48,889 bases of DNA from Conidiobolus incongruus B7586. Its lineage: Eukaryota; Entomophthoromycota; Entomophthoromycetes; Entomophthorales; Conidiobolaceae. Position 1 is the first letter of the stretch; every line of letters starts with the position of its first letter. A model generated the notes under the pieces. That model was given only the letters and a program-made list of their open reading frames with translations, searched no databases and was not told where the DNA came from. Below, in pieces: positions 12,568 to 24,107 of the stretch. Where the stretch lies: assembly GCA_000697335.1 (NCBI GenBank), contig JNEM01008412.1, forward strand, positions 1 to 48,889. Direction: 5' to 3'. A program made the translations under genes and the position numbers.

Positions 12568-15500
12568 TGAGCTAAATAGATATATAAGTCAATACTACTT
12601 CCTTTATATAATCAATATTCAAAATAACATGAAACTTAACTGAAAAATTTCAAAATATGTATTGAATATTAAATCATTGAATAACTTGAGTATCATTTTA
12701 TTAAGATATACATAAACAAAGGATTTACCCAATATTAGCATTGATTCAATATTTGATATTGACCCAAGTTTGAAAGACTCAATTCAGAGATTTAAAATTA
12801 AAGTTAAATGAGTAATATTTTATAAGTAAACTATTAAAAATATTAACATGTTTTAAGAATTTATTTTATAACGATTCTAAATTCAAAAAAAAACGATTAA
12901 AAATGATCTCATTTTTAACTTTAGATCATTCAGTTTTAAATTCTTCCAAATTTCTCTCATATATTTTTTTTAAAATTGAAAAAAATTATTATATAGAATT
13001 TTTCAAGCTAAAAATATTAAATTATATTTAATAAAGTATTATATTTTCAAAAAGAAAATCTTTTTCTTAAACATATATATATTTAAAATAAACAAATACT
13101 TATACCCTTTCATCAAAAAATTATAGTATTAAAATTAATTGATTATAATAATTCATATAATAATAGAAAATCATAGTATTAAATATATTAAATTATGTTA
13201 ATTTAATAAATATATTTTTAAACAGATTTTCTTAAAAAGAATTTTTAGTTTAGTAATAGGATTATATTGTCAAGTAAAACAATATTTATTATAATAACTC
13301 TCTATGTAGAAATCCTCAAACTATATATATATATAACTAAATAATCATATATTTTTTATTAATAAATTAAAAATTAAAAAATAAAAGTTCAAAATTGATG
13401 ATTTATTAGCCTTCATCTGCAGTAAGTATATAATATATACCAAATATCAGGTTATATAATTAGTTGTTAAATATCGGATATTTAAATAACGATTTATATC
13501 TTTCTGTTTAAACATAATAAACTATCAAATTTAATGAAATGTTATTTAATTTATATATTTGAATTGAGATATAAAAGAATCTTTTAAATCAAAGATCTAT
13601 CAAGAATGAACTTGATTGATACATATATAACTTGTCTATAATTGTTATTTTAATTTTTAAATTGATTTCAAAAAAATTGTAAATGATTAATTATAAAATC
13701 AAATCAATTCTCAAATTTAATAAAAATTAACAAAAAAATATATTAAATAAAATATATTTTAACTTGAATATCTTTCACTTTAAACTTGGATTAGATATTT
13801 TTACATAGCTAAGGTTTAAAATATTTAAGCTGTTGAAATTTTTTGAAATAATAATAATAGTAATAATAATTTATGTTACTCTACTTATAGTAGAAACTTT
13901 AATAAGTATATTTTTGAATTTTATTGCTAAAATTAGATTAAATAAATATTTAGAAATGTATATTTATATTTGATATAATCAAAATTCTAATAGCTAAATA
14001 TTTTTAAAAAAAAGATTATTTGTTAACACTTCTACACATTAGAATAAACAGAAAAAATATTTAATCTTCATTAGTAAATGTTCAGTATATCACTTCTACA
14101 TTTCTAAAATAATACTGAGTTTTCAATTTCAAAAAAAATATTGTATATTATATGATATATAATAGTAGCGTTAACATATTTTAAATTTTTATTTTTAATA
14201 TAAAAACAAATTTCATAAATATTTTACTAATGGTAAAGTTCAAAAGAATATTTTATCGATATCATATAAGTGTCATTATGAGTTGGAATAATTTCATAAT
14301 TTTTATATACTTAATATAAATATTTGCCCAATAGGATTCACTTAATTTTCTCAATTTTATATATTTATCTGAATATTTAACTGGATGATGAATATATAAG
14401 AAAATTTATATTATTTGCCTATTTCTATTTAAATAGTTTTTAACACTGTCTTCAAAATAAAATCATCCATAATAGTTTAAAATAATGAGTTTTATATTGT
14501 TAATTAAATTGATTTATTTTAATGTTATACTATGTTTCTTAAATATATTAACCTTTTGAAAAATTGGTTCTAATATAAAAGTAAATTAATTTTAAACTAA
14601 AATATAAATATATAAATAAACTCAAAGCAAAATATTAGATATATGTTTAATGCTTAAATAAGTATTAAATTCAATACTATATATTCTTATTATTGATAAA
14701 AGCATAATATAATATAATTCATATTGAAATCACAAATAAAATTGAAACTTTATAGTCTGATGAATTATTAGATTCACAAACAAGTAAACTAGGAAAAACT
14801 TTTTGGGAAGACTAGTAGAAAACTTTCTGAGTGTTTATTTTGATATATTTTTCAAATTTCTAGACTATAATTAATATTTATTAATTTATTAATTGTGATA
14901 TATTCAATTATGTTGATTGATTTCACTCTTGTGAATTATTTATAATAAATTTCCTTTTTTAATTAAAACTATATATTCAAAAATTATTAATATATTTAAT
15001 AAATAAATATTATATCATCAAGATTTATAAATATTAATATTCCTACTTTTATTCATTGAAGACATATATAGCTCTCAAATAGATTTTTATTATAAAATTG
15101 AAATTTAAGTTATTATAATAAAATTTAAAATAATACTTTGCATCAAAAAATTATTTAATAAAACTTCCTAACTTTCCAATATCAAATATTGTTTTCAAAC
15201 TAATATAAAAATGGAAATTAATGACCAGTTTTAGCAAAACTAAAATATTTTTTTATACTAAGTTATTTATTAGGTAAATATTGATTTAATAATATATAGA
15301 TCTATTGATAAACACTTAAAGATAATTTTTGTCTTCATTACTCAAATTAACTAAGTATATATATTATAGTATTAATCTTTAAGCAACATGTATAAATAAA
15401 ATTTAATAAACTATATTAAATTAATTATTATATTTGCCAAAGTTTCATTTCATAATATAAACTTATTTCGCATCCTGATCCCTTGGGTAAACAAGAACAA

Positions 15501-15820
15501 GGAACCAGTACCAAGAACCATCACAAGAATACACCATTGCACAGCCACATCTCCACAAACACTTAAAATACCTTTAAATACACTAGTAGCTTCTATGATG
15601 GAAGCTTGATTTTTGGGGCCATTCAAAATTACACTTTTACTGCCAATTATCCTCTTCTACATTCATCACTACCAAAGAGTAACACCTCTACCTTAGTGTT
15701 ACTAAAATCATCATTAACTTATTACCAATTATATTATTTAACATACTTATTTTAATAATAAAATCAATTCTACTATAACTTCTTTTTATCTTTTTACTCA
15801 TTACTACATAATTTTACAAC
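12568..15820. other. AT-rich spacer
   Basis: About 3.2 kb with no recognisable gene. Composition is extreme until about 15460. The final 350 bases are richer in G+C, with several direct short repeats of AAGAACCA/GGAACCAG type near 15500, and probably form the promoter of the small gene at 15821. Confidence 0.6.
12601..12610 (-). promoter_or_regulatory. TATA box of the expansin-like gene
   Basis: Read on the minus strand this is TATATAAAGG, ending 33 bases before the ATG at 12567. If transcription starts at the usual distance, the 5' leader would be only a few bases long. Confidence 0.5.
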
Positions 15821-16063
15821 ATGGCTCTCATTCGTTCTAATTTGCCCAATTTGCAGTTAATTCCATATGATGAACTTAATCAGATAGCCATCGCGACTCA
15901 ACTGGCCCTCTTGGCCTCTAGAGTTGTAGATCATATAGTCACTTATATCTCTGGCCATCGTGGCGAAATGTTGGAGCTGGCATTAATACCCTTAGCTAAT
16001 CTCGTTACACTTATTCAGTTCAATTTATTACCAATTATTCAAAAATTGAATTTTGTATTTTGA
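15821..16063 (+). CDS. small hydrophobic protein of unknown function
   Basis: An 80-codon frame preceded by a promoter-like patch of higher G+C and a good start context (ACAACATGG). The product is rich in Leu, Ile and Ala, with a 19-residue stretch about residues 25-44 and another about 52-72 that read as amphipathic or weak membrane helices joined by SGHRGEM. No signal peptide or catalytic motif is visible. The composition clearly exceeds that of the spacer, which argues for real coding. It could be a complete micro-protein or the first exon of a longer gene; I could not find a splice that joins it in frame to the exon-like scrap at 16179. Function not recognised. Confidence 0.45.
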   Translation: MALIRSNLPNLQLIPYDELNQIAIATQLALLASRVVDHIVTYISGHRGEMLELALIPLANLVTLIQFNLLPIIQKLNFVF

Positions 16064-16178
16064 ACTTAGCTGAAATCTGACTATTCAGTTTGGTCTATAA
16101 GATAAAATATATTAGCAGATACAATTTATATATAAATTTATCACAAACCTTCAAAACGTTTGATGCGAATGATATAAT

Positions 16179-16295
16179 ATGATGTATAAAACATGCTACC
16201 AATTTGACAGAGGGATACAATATTTTGAAGCTTATGCCAATAAGAAGAAATGGTTGATTCCTCTAGGACAAGAGCCTTTAATTAACGTAATTTAA
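16179..16295 (+). other. short exon-like open stretch
   Basis: A 38-residue frame with codon content unlike the spacer (YFEAYANKKKWLIPLGQEP). A possible acceptor (TTGACAG) lies inside it at about 16210. It may be an exon of the gene at 15821, a decayed gene piece, or chance. No homology recognised. Confidence 0.25.
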
Positions 16296-18028
16296 TTTTA
16301 TAAATTAAATTACTTGAATATTTTGTCATCATTATGTAAACTGTTTAACTTAGCCTTTAATAAAAATGACCTCATTTCAGATAATATAAAGTATTTAATT
16401 TTATTAATAATTAAAATCATTAAAAATGAGCAATTTATTAAGAAATAAATAATAAAAAATGCATTAAAATTGATACAAATTGAAATTTTTAATCAATATA
16501 ATATTATTGAAAATTATTAAATCAAATTCTTATCATTTTATATTTCTTTTGAGAAAATAGATATAGTAAATTCTTGAATATAAATTTTAATATAATTTTA
16601 AATTTTGAATAACTTATATTCCTTAAGAAAGTTTGATTGGTAATATAATCGGAATTAATATAAAAATTATTTCAATATACAAATTAAATGATATTGAATA
16701 TGAATCATTTGTAATTTAAATTTTTTAATATTGAATAATCATTGTTATATATGAAAAAATGCTTGATTTAAAAGCAATTTTTTAAATATATTAATAATGT
16801 AGTAATTTGATTGGTATTGATTCATACCTATATATTATTTTATATATAAAATATTTCAAAAATTTCAACTTTATTTTTTAATCCAGATTAAATTAGTTAA
16901 TTCAATTTTTATGATATTGAACTATTACAATCATAGCATTTTTACATATATTCATTCAAATCAATTAACGAAAATGATATGATTGATATTCACAATTAAT
17001 ATGATTATTACTTTGTATAGTTTTAAAATAATTAATACAACACCTTCTCTTTTAGTTAGGAATTAAATTGAAAATTAGTGATTAAAAAATCAATTGAGCT
17101 ATTATAATGATAAAGATTGTAGACGAATAAAAATATATAGAACAAAGTAATTAACTAATAAAAATCATTTTAATCAATATTCATTCATACTAAATATAAG
17201 TGATTCGATTTTAAACTGGTAATTTTTTCCTAATTGTTTTTTAAGTAAATATATTGCGAATAATTTACACATTAAATTAAAAAATTTTAAATTCAAAGTA
17301 AAAGATTAACAATTCAATAATATTTAAAATAGAGCATATTATAAAATATTCAATTCATTAAATATGATATTAAAATAATGAAAAAAAGTTTTTAAATTGA
17401 ATATTATTTTTTTATATTCTCTAATTTTAATTTTATATTAATTTCAAAAGTTTTAAAATTTTATTAAGAATAATATAATCTTTAAATTAAAAGGAAATTC
17501 AACTTAATTTTGGAAATTATTTTAGCCAATTGGATAAATTTTAAAAGTAAATTTATTTTCAAAATGTGTTAAATAAAGAATTTAAAAACATTCATCATTC
17601 TAAAATTTATTAACATAAAATTAATTCAATTTTATAATATGATATAAAAATGTATTAAAATTCCATTACATTTGATTAATTTATTAAAGTCTTTCTTATT
17701 AAAAATTTAATAATAAATCAATTTTGATTCGAATAAAAATATTTTTGTCGAATTTGATAACTTGATAATTAAATTGTGGAATTGTTATTGAAAAAATTCC
17801 CATAATTTTTGCGTGATCCATTTGTGTTATTTAAATTTATCCTTAAGTTACTAATAACTATTAATAGAATATTTGTTAAAAAAATTCAATATATAAATAG
17901 TATTTCAAGTATAATATTTAAAGTAATTTATTTATACAAAAATTATTTATTAAAAGAATAGCTTGTATTTGACAGAATTAACTCATTTGGTCAAAATCTC
18001 CAATTAATATAAAATAATAAATTTCAAA
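16296..18028. other. AT-rich spacer
   Basis: About 1.7 kb of A/T-dominated sequence without an open frame of note. Nothing recognisable seen. Confidence 0.65.
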
Positions 18029-19396
18029 ATGATACTCAGATCCCTACCCAAATTACCCACCACCTTAAAAATCCAACGCCTATTCAGTAGCAAATCTTTA
18101 CCTCCAGTGACTTTAGGTGGCGATACTTCGGGATATGCTCACTACACCATGACAGTGCGAGTACCCAAGACCATTCAGCAGGTAATTGACGATATAGATA
18201 AGACAATTGATCAGTTGAAGCAGGTGCCTAATCAAAATCAAATTATTGAAGATGGCAAAGTGATTAAAAAGGAGTTGGAGGGATTGATTGGAAAGGTGCT
18301 GGAGGATAAGCAAATATCGTAAGTTTATTAGTTCTATTATTTAATGTTATTGAAAATTAATATAATATTTTATAGATTATTAAAAGATTCTCTACCTGAC
18401 AAAGACTCATGGAATCAGCAAATCCAGAAGAATTCCACCTACCTAAAATCTGACTGGATGCTAAGTGAGACCTACATCTACCGCAGAATCAAGAGCATCT
18501 TCAGCAACTTCCACTTCTGGAACCAATACGATTACTTCCAACGTTCCAAACTAGAATCTCTCGGAAGCTGCCAATCGGGCATTGTCGAACTTGTAAAATG
18601 GCTCAATTCCAACGAACCTCCGACCCTCGACCATCTGATCCAACTGTCCCTATGGGGGAATAAGGGCGATTTGGCATTCTTTCTCAATCGCACTGAGGAC
18701 TCCATGTCGGAATGGTCCCGACTCAATCTCGACACTTTAACAAACTCTCAAAAATTAATTTTGGATGATAAGAGCTCCGAACTTGCAGATGTGCTCAAAT
18801 CCAAAACCATAGGTACACTTGATATCATTCTGGACAATAGCGGACTCGAACTCGTGAATGACTTAATCTTAAGTAATTATTTAATCGAGAATCGATTGGT
18901 CAATCGCATCTTCCTCCAATATAAATCCATTCCTTGGTTTGTATCCGACGTCACTCTCCCAGACCTCCACTTCACTTTAAATCGCTTAAGATCCCTAAAC
19001 AGAACGAATTGCCTTTACCAACAACTCATGCAAAAGATCAAAGGAAAATACATTGTACCCGTGACACATCCATTCTGGACCCTTCCCAATTACTATGGCG
19101 ACATTGCGACCCAAGCAATCGATTTAATGAACAACTTCAAGAAATCGGATCTCCTCATATTTAAAGGCGATCTCAATTTCCGAAAATTGGTTCACGATCG
19201 TAAATGGCATCCTACCACCCCATTTTCTGAGGTTATTGACGAAATCTTCCCCAAAGATTTCAAAGTTGCATCGATTAGAACTTGTAAGAGTGATTTTGTT
19301 TGTAATTTGGAACAATCTAAAGTTGATCAGTTGGATCAAGGCGGTAAAGAATGGCGTTGGGAAGGTAAATTTGGAATGATACAGTTTAGGAATTAA
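18029..19396 (+). CDS. ARMT1/DUF89 damage-control phosphatase family protein with possible mitochondrial presequence
   Basis: Exons 18029-18318 and 18376-19396 with a 57-base intron give 436 residues. The family consists of metal-dependent phosphatases (yeast YMR027W, human ARMT1) thought to remove reactive sugar phosphates. The visible signature is complete: LSLWGNKGDL, the metal-binding DNSG (D250, N251), PWFVSDV (D288), HPFWTLP, IFKGDLNFRKLV and the subfamily RTxK motif (R398-K401). Oddity: before the usual start region (GYAHYTMTVRVP) there are about 30 extra residues that are Arg/Lys/Ser-rich without acids (LRSLPKLPTTLKIQRLFSSKS), resembling a mitochondrial targeting sequence. Family members I recall begin close to the conserved block and are not known to me as mitochondrial. 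Identity is secure; location is inferred. Confidence 0.92.
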
Positions 19397-19803
19397 AAAA
19401 ATATAGATAAAAAATAATTTAATTAAAAACTTTTTTAATTTAATTCTATCGTATTCAATCTTTCATCCTTATATTTGAATTAATTTATTTATCTATTATT
19501 TGTTTCGAATTTTCGATTTCTTTCTACTATTTTAAAAAAATTAAGTGATATCAAAATTAAAGTTGAATATATCAGTTTATACTCAATTCAATTAATATCA
19601 AATTAGGTTAAATTCAATATAATATAATAAAAATATTTTCAATTGGTAATCATCAATTTACACTTCATTTATTTATAAATTCCTGAAAATTGACACAATA
19701 ATCAATTTGACAATAATTCCCATAATACCAATATTAATTATCGAAAATTACAATTAAAAAACTTAAGTCACAACATATTCCTAATCCTATCTATTTTTTC
19801 ATT
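19397..19803. other. AT-rich spacer between ARMT1-like gene and lipase
   Basis: About 400 bases holding the 3' UTR of one gene and the promoter of the next. No distinct TATA or other element stands out from the background. Confidence 0.5.
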
Positions 19804-20757
19804 ATGCTAATTATTTATTACTTATTAATTTATTTTCATTTAATATTAAGTTCACCAAATCGTCAATTCTCATTTCAGCCATTAAACGAACAATCTCCAC
19901 TCTACAATCAACTAATAGTGAGTGCAAGGTATTCTGCCTTAGCCTACTGCCCCTACATCAGTATCAGATATTGGAAATGTGGTATCCTTTGCAACTCTCC
20001 ATACTACAAACTGGACCAAATTCAATACTATCAAGAACTTGTAACAGGTACATCTGTCTATATGGGGTACCATACCCACACCAATGCCGTTGTAATAGCA
20101 TATCGAGGTTCTAGGAATTTACAGAATTGGATTAATAATATCAATTCGAAATTGGTGAGTACTGACCATTGGGAAGGTCAAATTCATGAAGGATTTTATA
20201 AGGTCTATAAAGCGTTGAACTTGGAATTAATCAAAAGTGTTAAGAAATTGATAATTACTAAAAAATATGATATTTCTAGAATATTGGTTACTGGTCACAG
20301 TTTAGGAGGTGCATTAGCTACCTATTTAACACTAGATCTGATTCAAATCCTTCAAAATTCTACAACTTCCAAATCAGTTCCAATTCATTTGACTACGTTT
20401 GGAAGCCCTAGAGTCGGAGATGGCAAATTTTCGGATTATTTTTATGAACTTTATTACCAACACAATGCCAATCAATCTAGACCAATGAATTTGTTCAGAG
20501 TTGTCAACAATCACGACATCGTACCTAATCTACCCGATTTAGATCGCGGTTTTGTACATGTTCCACATGAGATTTGGTACACTTCCGTGGAGGGCGGCAG
20601 AGATTTGGTGGAGTGTGACGATTTATTATACGTCAATGGTACAACTACTTTGACGGGGTTTAGGGAAGATCCGAAATGTAAATATTCTTCCAATTTATGG
20701 AATTGGAGTGATCATTTAAGTTTTGGTAATGTGACGTTTGGTATGCTTTGTATTTAA
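19804..20757 (+). CDS. secreted class 3 (Rhizomucor-type) lipase
   Basis: Single exon, 317 residues. It has an N-terminal hydrophobic signal peptide (about residues 1-17) and an alpha/beta-hydrolase core. The oxyanion segment YRGS is at 100-103, the nucleophile elbow GHSLGG has Ser166, the acid Asp238 sits in NNHDIVPNLP, and the base His304 in WSDHLSFG. The full Ser-Asp-His triad indicates an active esterase/lipase acting outside the cell on triacylglycerols or phospholipids. Cysteines at 49/59/63 and 271/292/316 suggest disulfides, consistent with secretion, and N-glycosylation sequons are present. Secreted lipases of this family are numerous in insect- and litter-associated fungi, but the substrate cannot be read here. 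A TA tract follows the stop codon. Confidence 0.93.
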   Translation: MLIIYYLLIYFHLILSSPNRQFSFQPLNEQSPLYNQLIVSARYSALAYCPYISIRYWKCGILCNSPYYKLDQIQYYQELVTGTSVYMGYHTHTNAVVIAYRGSRNLQNWINNINSKLVSTDHWEGQIHEGFYKVYKALNLELIKSVKKLIITKKYDISRILVTGHSLGGALATYLTLDLIQILQNSTTSKSVPIHLTTFGSPRVGDGKFSDYFYELYYQHNANQSRPMNLFRVVNNHDIVPNLPDLDRGFVHVPHEIWYTSVEGGRDLVECDDLLYVNGTTTLTGFREDPKCKYSSNLWNWSDHLSFGNVTFGMLCI

Positions 20758-20770
20758 TAAATTATTTAAA

Positions 20771-20773
<3 letters not shown>

Positions 20774-20801
<28 letters not shown>
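20774..20801. repeat. (TA)n microsatellite
   Basis: About 14 uninterrupted TA units immediately downstream of the lipase stop, likely in its 3' UTR. Confidence 0.9.
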
Positions 20802-20805
<4 letters not shown>

Positions 20806-21007
20806 ATAGTAGATCAAATATTTAAAAACTAAAAAACATTCAATTGAAATAGCGAATATTAACAATTGATATAAATAAAGAATTTCAAAGTAAATTTAAT
20901 AATTAATTAATATTGTAGATAATTGATCAAAATTTAAGATGATCATATTGAATGATATTGATATATCAATGATTAGGAAAAATAATCTATCACGATCCTT
21001 TATATAC

Positions 21008-21088
21008 GACACCTACAGGATTCGAACCTGTGCTCCCAAAGGGAAACGCCTTAGCAGGGCGCCGCGTTAACCACTCCGCCAAAGTGTC
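21008..21088 (-). tRNA. tRNA-Ser (anticodon GCU)
   Basis: Read on the minus strand, an 81-base tRNA folds completely. The acceptor GACACTT pairs with AGGTGTC, the D-arm is GCGGAGTGGTTAACGC, and the anticodon stem GCGCC/GGCGT encloses the loop CTGCTAA with anticodon GCT. A long type-II variable arm (CCC/GGG) and the T-arm ACAGGTTCGAATCCTGT follow. The long variable arm is diagnostic of serine. There is no intron. A short T-run about 25 bases downstream on that strand (20979-20983) could be the Pol III terminator. It decodes AGU/AGC. Confidence 0.96.
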
Positions 21089-21290
21089 TTAATCAACCTC
21101 CCTATTATCGCATACATTTACTCTTATCTTTCAATCACTCATCATTATCATTATCTAATCAATCACCATCGCCTTCATTACCAAATCCCATAATAATCAA
21201 TCTTTCCATTAATATTCATTTAATTAAAAACACAAATGAAACCAAATAACATCAAAATTATAAAAATATAATAATCAAATAAAATAGAAT

Positions 21291-21634
21291 ATGAGTTGGA
21301 CAAGAGGTATTATAGCATTTTGTGGAGTTACAGGATTAGGTTACGGTTTATTAAAATTAACTGTACCTAGTGGTGACCAATTATATGAAGTAAATTTAAA
21401 ATAGTATCATTTTATTTATTTCATTTTTTTAATATTTTTATATAGAAATTGTCAGATGCCCAAAAAGCTGACGTTGACAGAAAAAGAAAGGAGTTGGAAG
21501 AGACCTGGGGTCACATAGCAGAGTTTATTAAAGAAAACGCCAAATCAGATAGACCTGCTTGGGATGTGAGAGTACCTGAACACGTTCAAAAATCTTTGGA
21601 TAAATTAAATGAGAGTTATAGACGTCCCTCTTAA
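21291..21634 (+). CDS. CBP4: CBP4-like cytochrome bc1 complex assembly factor
   Basis: Exons 21291-21389 and 21446-21634, split by a 56-base intron, give 95 residues. The N-terminus has one glycine-rich transmembrane helix (about residues 6-24), then LTVPSGDQLYEKLS and a charged helix ending IKENAKSDRPAWDV. Yeast Cbp4 shows the same order: a membrane anchor, then TTPTDQQLISQLSPE, a charged helix, and VKETSQSDDPIW. Cbp4 is an inner mitochondrial membrane protein that works with Cbp3-Cbp6 to assemble newly made cytochrome b into complex III. The ORF is too short in its first exon to be found without splicing. The match rests on remembered yeast sequence and on length; a different small mitochondrial assembly factor is the main alternative. 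Confidence 0.7.
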
Positions 21635-22028
21635 TTTATTATGATAATAATTTTGGAATTATTGAGATTAATTTATATAAAAAGTATTAAATAAAGGTAT
21701 AAAATGAAAGGTTAATATTTTTTAAATCGTAATTTCAATTATACTTATCAAAAAATAGATATTTAACAAAATATATATTATCAAATTTCTTTTTATTATA
21801 ATTGAATACATATATTATTTTTTCTAAAATAATTTAAAATTAATTTTTATAAAAAAAACTTTAAAAATTACATTAATCAATGATTATCCATGATTTGGAT
21901 TATACCCTAATTTTAAAAAATTTACTCAATAAAAATAAATAGTCCACATTCATCACACCCCCAAGTTATCATTTAATTTTTAAAATTTCAATTAATGCTA
22001 ATAGTATAATTTCACTTTTTATCAATAA
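21635..22028. other. AT-rich spacer
   Basis: About 390 bases between tandem genes, with T/A runs and no recognisable element apart from what must be the ASH2 promoter. Confidence 0.5.
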
Positions 22029-24107
22029 ATGGATATTAATAGTCTACTCAGTCAAAGCAATGTAAATCGTTCAAAGCAGGAGCAATCCAGTGAACTTAAT
22101 AATACTGACCCTCACTTAATGTCATCAGAGCCTGTCCTCTCCCATGATGATATTCCTGCAGTTTTGATAGATCCTGAAGGTACTGACACAGATCCTAATA
22201 CGGAATTAGGTAGTATGACGGGTAAAAAACTTCAAATTTTTAAACTTTGTTGAAATTAATTATTTTCATCGCTAGTACTTTCCGATGACCAATACATGCA
22301 CCGAACAAGCGATCCCATAGAGCCTAACGGATACCAAGACCAACTAGATAATGATAACGACTACTTACAACCTTCCCCTTCTAATGCATCTATATCCGAT
22401 TCTTACAACGCTTATGATCAAGTTCCGTCCCCATCAGCATATACACCATTTTCATGTCATACTTGCTACACTATGAACTTGGACCAAAGTCCTCAATACT
22501 TGAAACCATTGATACCATGTGAAACGTGTAGTAACAGATTTCACATTGACTGTATACCTTACTGTAGATTATTTTTTAAAAGGACATTGATGGGCGACGA
22601 TTTATTCTTATATAAGTGTATGGAATGTAATAGCGAAGGTGATAAAGATACATTATTTAGATTAAATTTAAGCTGGTAATTATTAATGAATTCAAATTAT
22701 AATACCTAATATACTGATATATAATAATTAGGCTTGATGTAATACATTTATCACTATTCAACCTCTACCACCTTAATAAATTAGCCCATCCCAAAAATTC
22801 CTACCAATTCCACTGGTATTATGATGTCGTAAAATTTATCAGACTCAGATGGACTTATTTTTGGGTAAAAGATATCAATAACTGTGGAAAATGGGAGGAT
22901 TTAGTTTTTAAAAAATTAAAAGAAAATTCTGACAGATTTCTAAATATTAAAGATGGTAATTATTATAATTGGATTTTTGATTGTGAATTATCAAGTTAAT
23001 ATATTTTCAGATATTTTTACTCTAGTTGATCCTGAGAAAAGACCATCAGAATATGATAATAATGAATTACCCAAGATTGGAAGACTTCCAGAGTTGAAAT
23101 TGTCTATGGGTGGCAGAATTTTGGATTATTCACGAAAACGTAAAAGAGTAGAAGACACAATTTCTCAAGACTCTGATAATGACAGTATTTTTGAAGAGGA
23201 AGAAGTAGATCACGATTCTCTATCTGCAATTCCTAATCATAACAACGCTCCTGCCACTAAACCGAAATCGAAAGATGGTGGCTCAAATCTCATGATTTAT
23301 CCTGATTTAATCAATATCCTAGGAGAGGAAGTTAAACTCTCTGACCAGCCCACACAGTCCGCTCCTCAGGTCAAAATCTTCCCAGATGGCTTAACCGTTT
23401 CCAATCAAGGTGGTTATCGCATGTGCAAAGCAAGCCACGGCATAGAAGTGGGTGTGTGGTACTATGAAATAGAGGTTATTTCTCTAGGAGATTTGGGAGA
23501 TGGAATGATTAGGCTTGGATACTCTCAAATCTCTGGCGACCTTCAATGTCCTGTGGGATACGATGGCTTTGGATACAGTATGAGAGGATATCCTCCAACT
23601 CTGTTTCATTGCGCAATCGGAAAACCTATGGAACTTGGATTTGGTTTAAATGATGTAGTGGGTGTGCTGATAGTTCTACCTACTCCAAATGAAAAGGAGA
23701 AAGGTCATTTGTTAGCGCGACGATGGGTACCTGGTACTGCTTATCGCCCCTTCCCGCTCTCAGAGCTTAAGGTACTACCACACAATGCTGAATTAACATA
23801 TATTTCAGAGCCTACACAATACACAGCTCCCTATCGAGATTTTCCTATTCTAAAAAATTCTCAAATTGTTTATTATGTCAATGGCATTAAGCTCCAAGAG
23901 CAAGTCAACGATATACACTTGGGCAAATATTACCCTGCTCTTTCTCTTTACCGTGGCGCAAAGGCAAAGCTCAACTTTGGTCCTGACTTCAAGTACCCTC
24001 CTCCTAAAAGTTGGCCAGTTACTAATGCAAAGGGTGAACTTCAACCTACTGAAGTAAGGCCCATTTCAGATTTAACTACCTTAGAAGATAATTTATTCGA
24101 TATCTAA
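22029..24107 (+). CDS. ASH2/Bre2 subunit of the Set1/COMPASS histone H3K4 methyltransferase
   Basis: Exons 22029-22221, 22276-22675, 22732-22955 and 23011-24107 give 637 residues. Residues 125-182 form a PHD-like zinc finger with the spacing CxxC, CxxC, HxxC, CxxC (C125, C128, C146, C149, H154, C157, C179, C182). Next comes an aromatic block (about 195-270, YHLNKLAHPKNSYQFHWYYDVV) matching the winged-helix part of ASH2L. An acidic linker follows, then the C-terminal SPRY domain (about 394-610) with IFPDGLTVSNQGGYRM, VWYYEIEV, GFGYSMRG and VYYVNGIKL. The SPRY domain contacts RbBP5/Swd1 and DPY30/Sdc1 to stimulate Set1 in the nucleus. Unlike budding-yeast Bre2, the PHD and winged-helix parts are retained in one chain, as in animals and fission yeast. 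Confidence 0.93.
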
